This document shows, piece by piece, positions 5,989 through 6,182 of a stretch of DNA of 6,182 nt. Made by a program: the position numbers and the translations under genes. Location of the stretch: contig JAGLWX010000220.1 in assembly GCA_023133185.1 (NCBI GenBank), forward strand, positions 1 to 6,182, written 5' to 3'. The notes under the pieces are model-generated. The model had not been told where the DNA came from. It ran no database searches and was given only the letters and a program-made list of their open reading frames with translations. The DNA is from Fidelibacterota bacterium. GTDB lineage: Bacteria; Fidelibacterota; UBA2242. The stretch's first letter is position 1; every line of letters starts with the position of its first letter.

Positions 5989-6182
5989 GTGAAATACCTG
6001 TATTGTTATCATTGCGGAACAAAAACTATTTCAAAAACAATTGACGGAAGGCAAAGGTCGTATTGTGAACGCTGTAATTTACCCTTGTATGAAAATCCTG
6101 TTCCATCTGTTGCCGTCGTGATCACAAATCAACCCGGACAGGTTTTGCTGGTACGCCGGAATGTTGAGCCCGGAATCGGAGA
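5989..6182 (+). CDS. NUDIX hydrolase with N-terminal zinc ribbon, 5' part only
   Basis: The frame opens at GTG 5989, the only usable start because an in-frame TAA lies at 5977-5979. It runs off the window end after 64 codons. Residues 6-29 form a four-cysteine zinc ribbon (C6-x2-C9 ... C26-x2-C29) with the intervening DGRQR. Then comes LYENPVPSVAVVI, the entry strand of a NUDIX domain, and VLLVRRNVEPGIG, which normally runs into W-x-LPGGF and the NUDIX box. Those lie beyond the window. The architecture (a short zinc ribbon of the Nudix_N_2 type plus NUDIX) is known from NAD-, ADP-ribose- or nucleotide-sugar pyrophosphatases. The exact substrate cannot be told. There is no strong ribosome binding site; a GGG at 5974-5976 is rather far. 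Confidence 0.85.
   Translation, partial: MKYLYCYHCGTKTISKTIDGRQRSYCERCNLPLYENPVPSVAVVITNQPGQVLLVRRNVEPGIG

Overview
The window looks like a piece of chromosome (or metagenome contig) from a bacterium of the FCB/Bacteroidota-like assemblage. I infer this mainly from a textbook type A sorting domain of the type IX secretion system (T9SS) at 261-515. It has the NYPNPFN signature common in Ignavibacteriota, Marinimicrobia, Calditrichota, KSB1 and relatives. Lipoproteins with PKD and WD40-like repeats are also frequent there. The species cannot be named from the sequence.

Left part (1 to about 2000, visibly AT-rich, accessory in character): the 3' end of an M28-type zinc peptidase gene carrying a T9SS sorting domain. 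Its frame is broken at the very start of the window by what looks like a 5-bp tandem duplication. Next comes an unrecognised Trp- and Cys-rich exported protein (590-1237), bracketed by a perfect 17-nt inverted repeat (554-570 and 1259-1275). A doubtful two-TM small protein follows on the minus strand (1372-1674), then about 330 bp without a convincing gene.

Middle (2006-3163, minus strand): an exported, probably lipid-anchored protein with one PKD domain and six WD40-like (PD40/TolB-type) motifs. It has a strong ribosome binding site and a plausible promoter. About 460 bp of intergenic DNA follows on its upstream side.

Right part (3626-6182, higher GC, housekeeping in character): mtnA (methylthioribose-1-phosphate isomerase, methionine salvage) and, upstream of it on the same strand, a PfkB-family sugar/nucleoside kinase. 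They are separated by about 270 bp that contains a possible tiny membrane peptide on the opposite strand and a CACAGAG-like intergenic repeat. Divergent from the kinase is a NUDIX hydrolase with an N-terminal zinc ribbon, cut by the window end. The kinase and mtnA may serve one salvage pathway for sugar phosphates derived from methylthioadenosine. That link is inferred from position only.

The items most worth a second look are the inverted repeat that brackets the unknown exported protein, the 5-bp duplication that breaks the peptidase, and the pairing of mtnA with a PfkB kinase.
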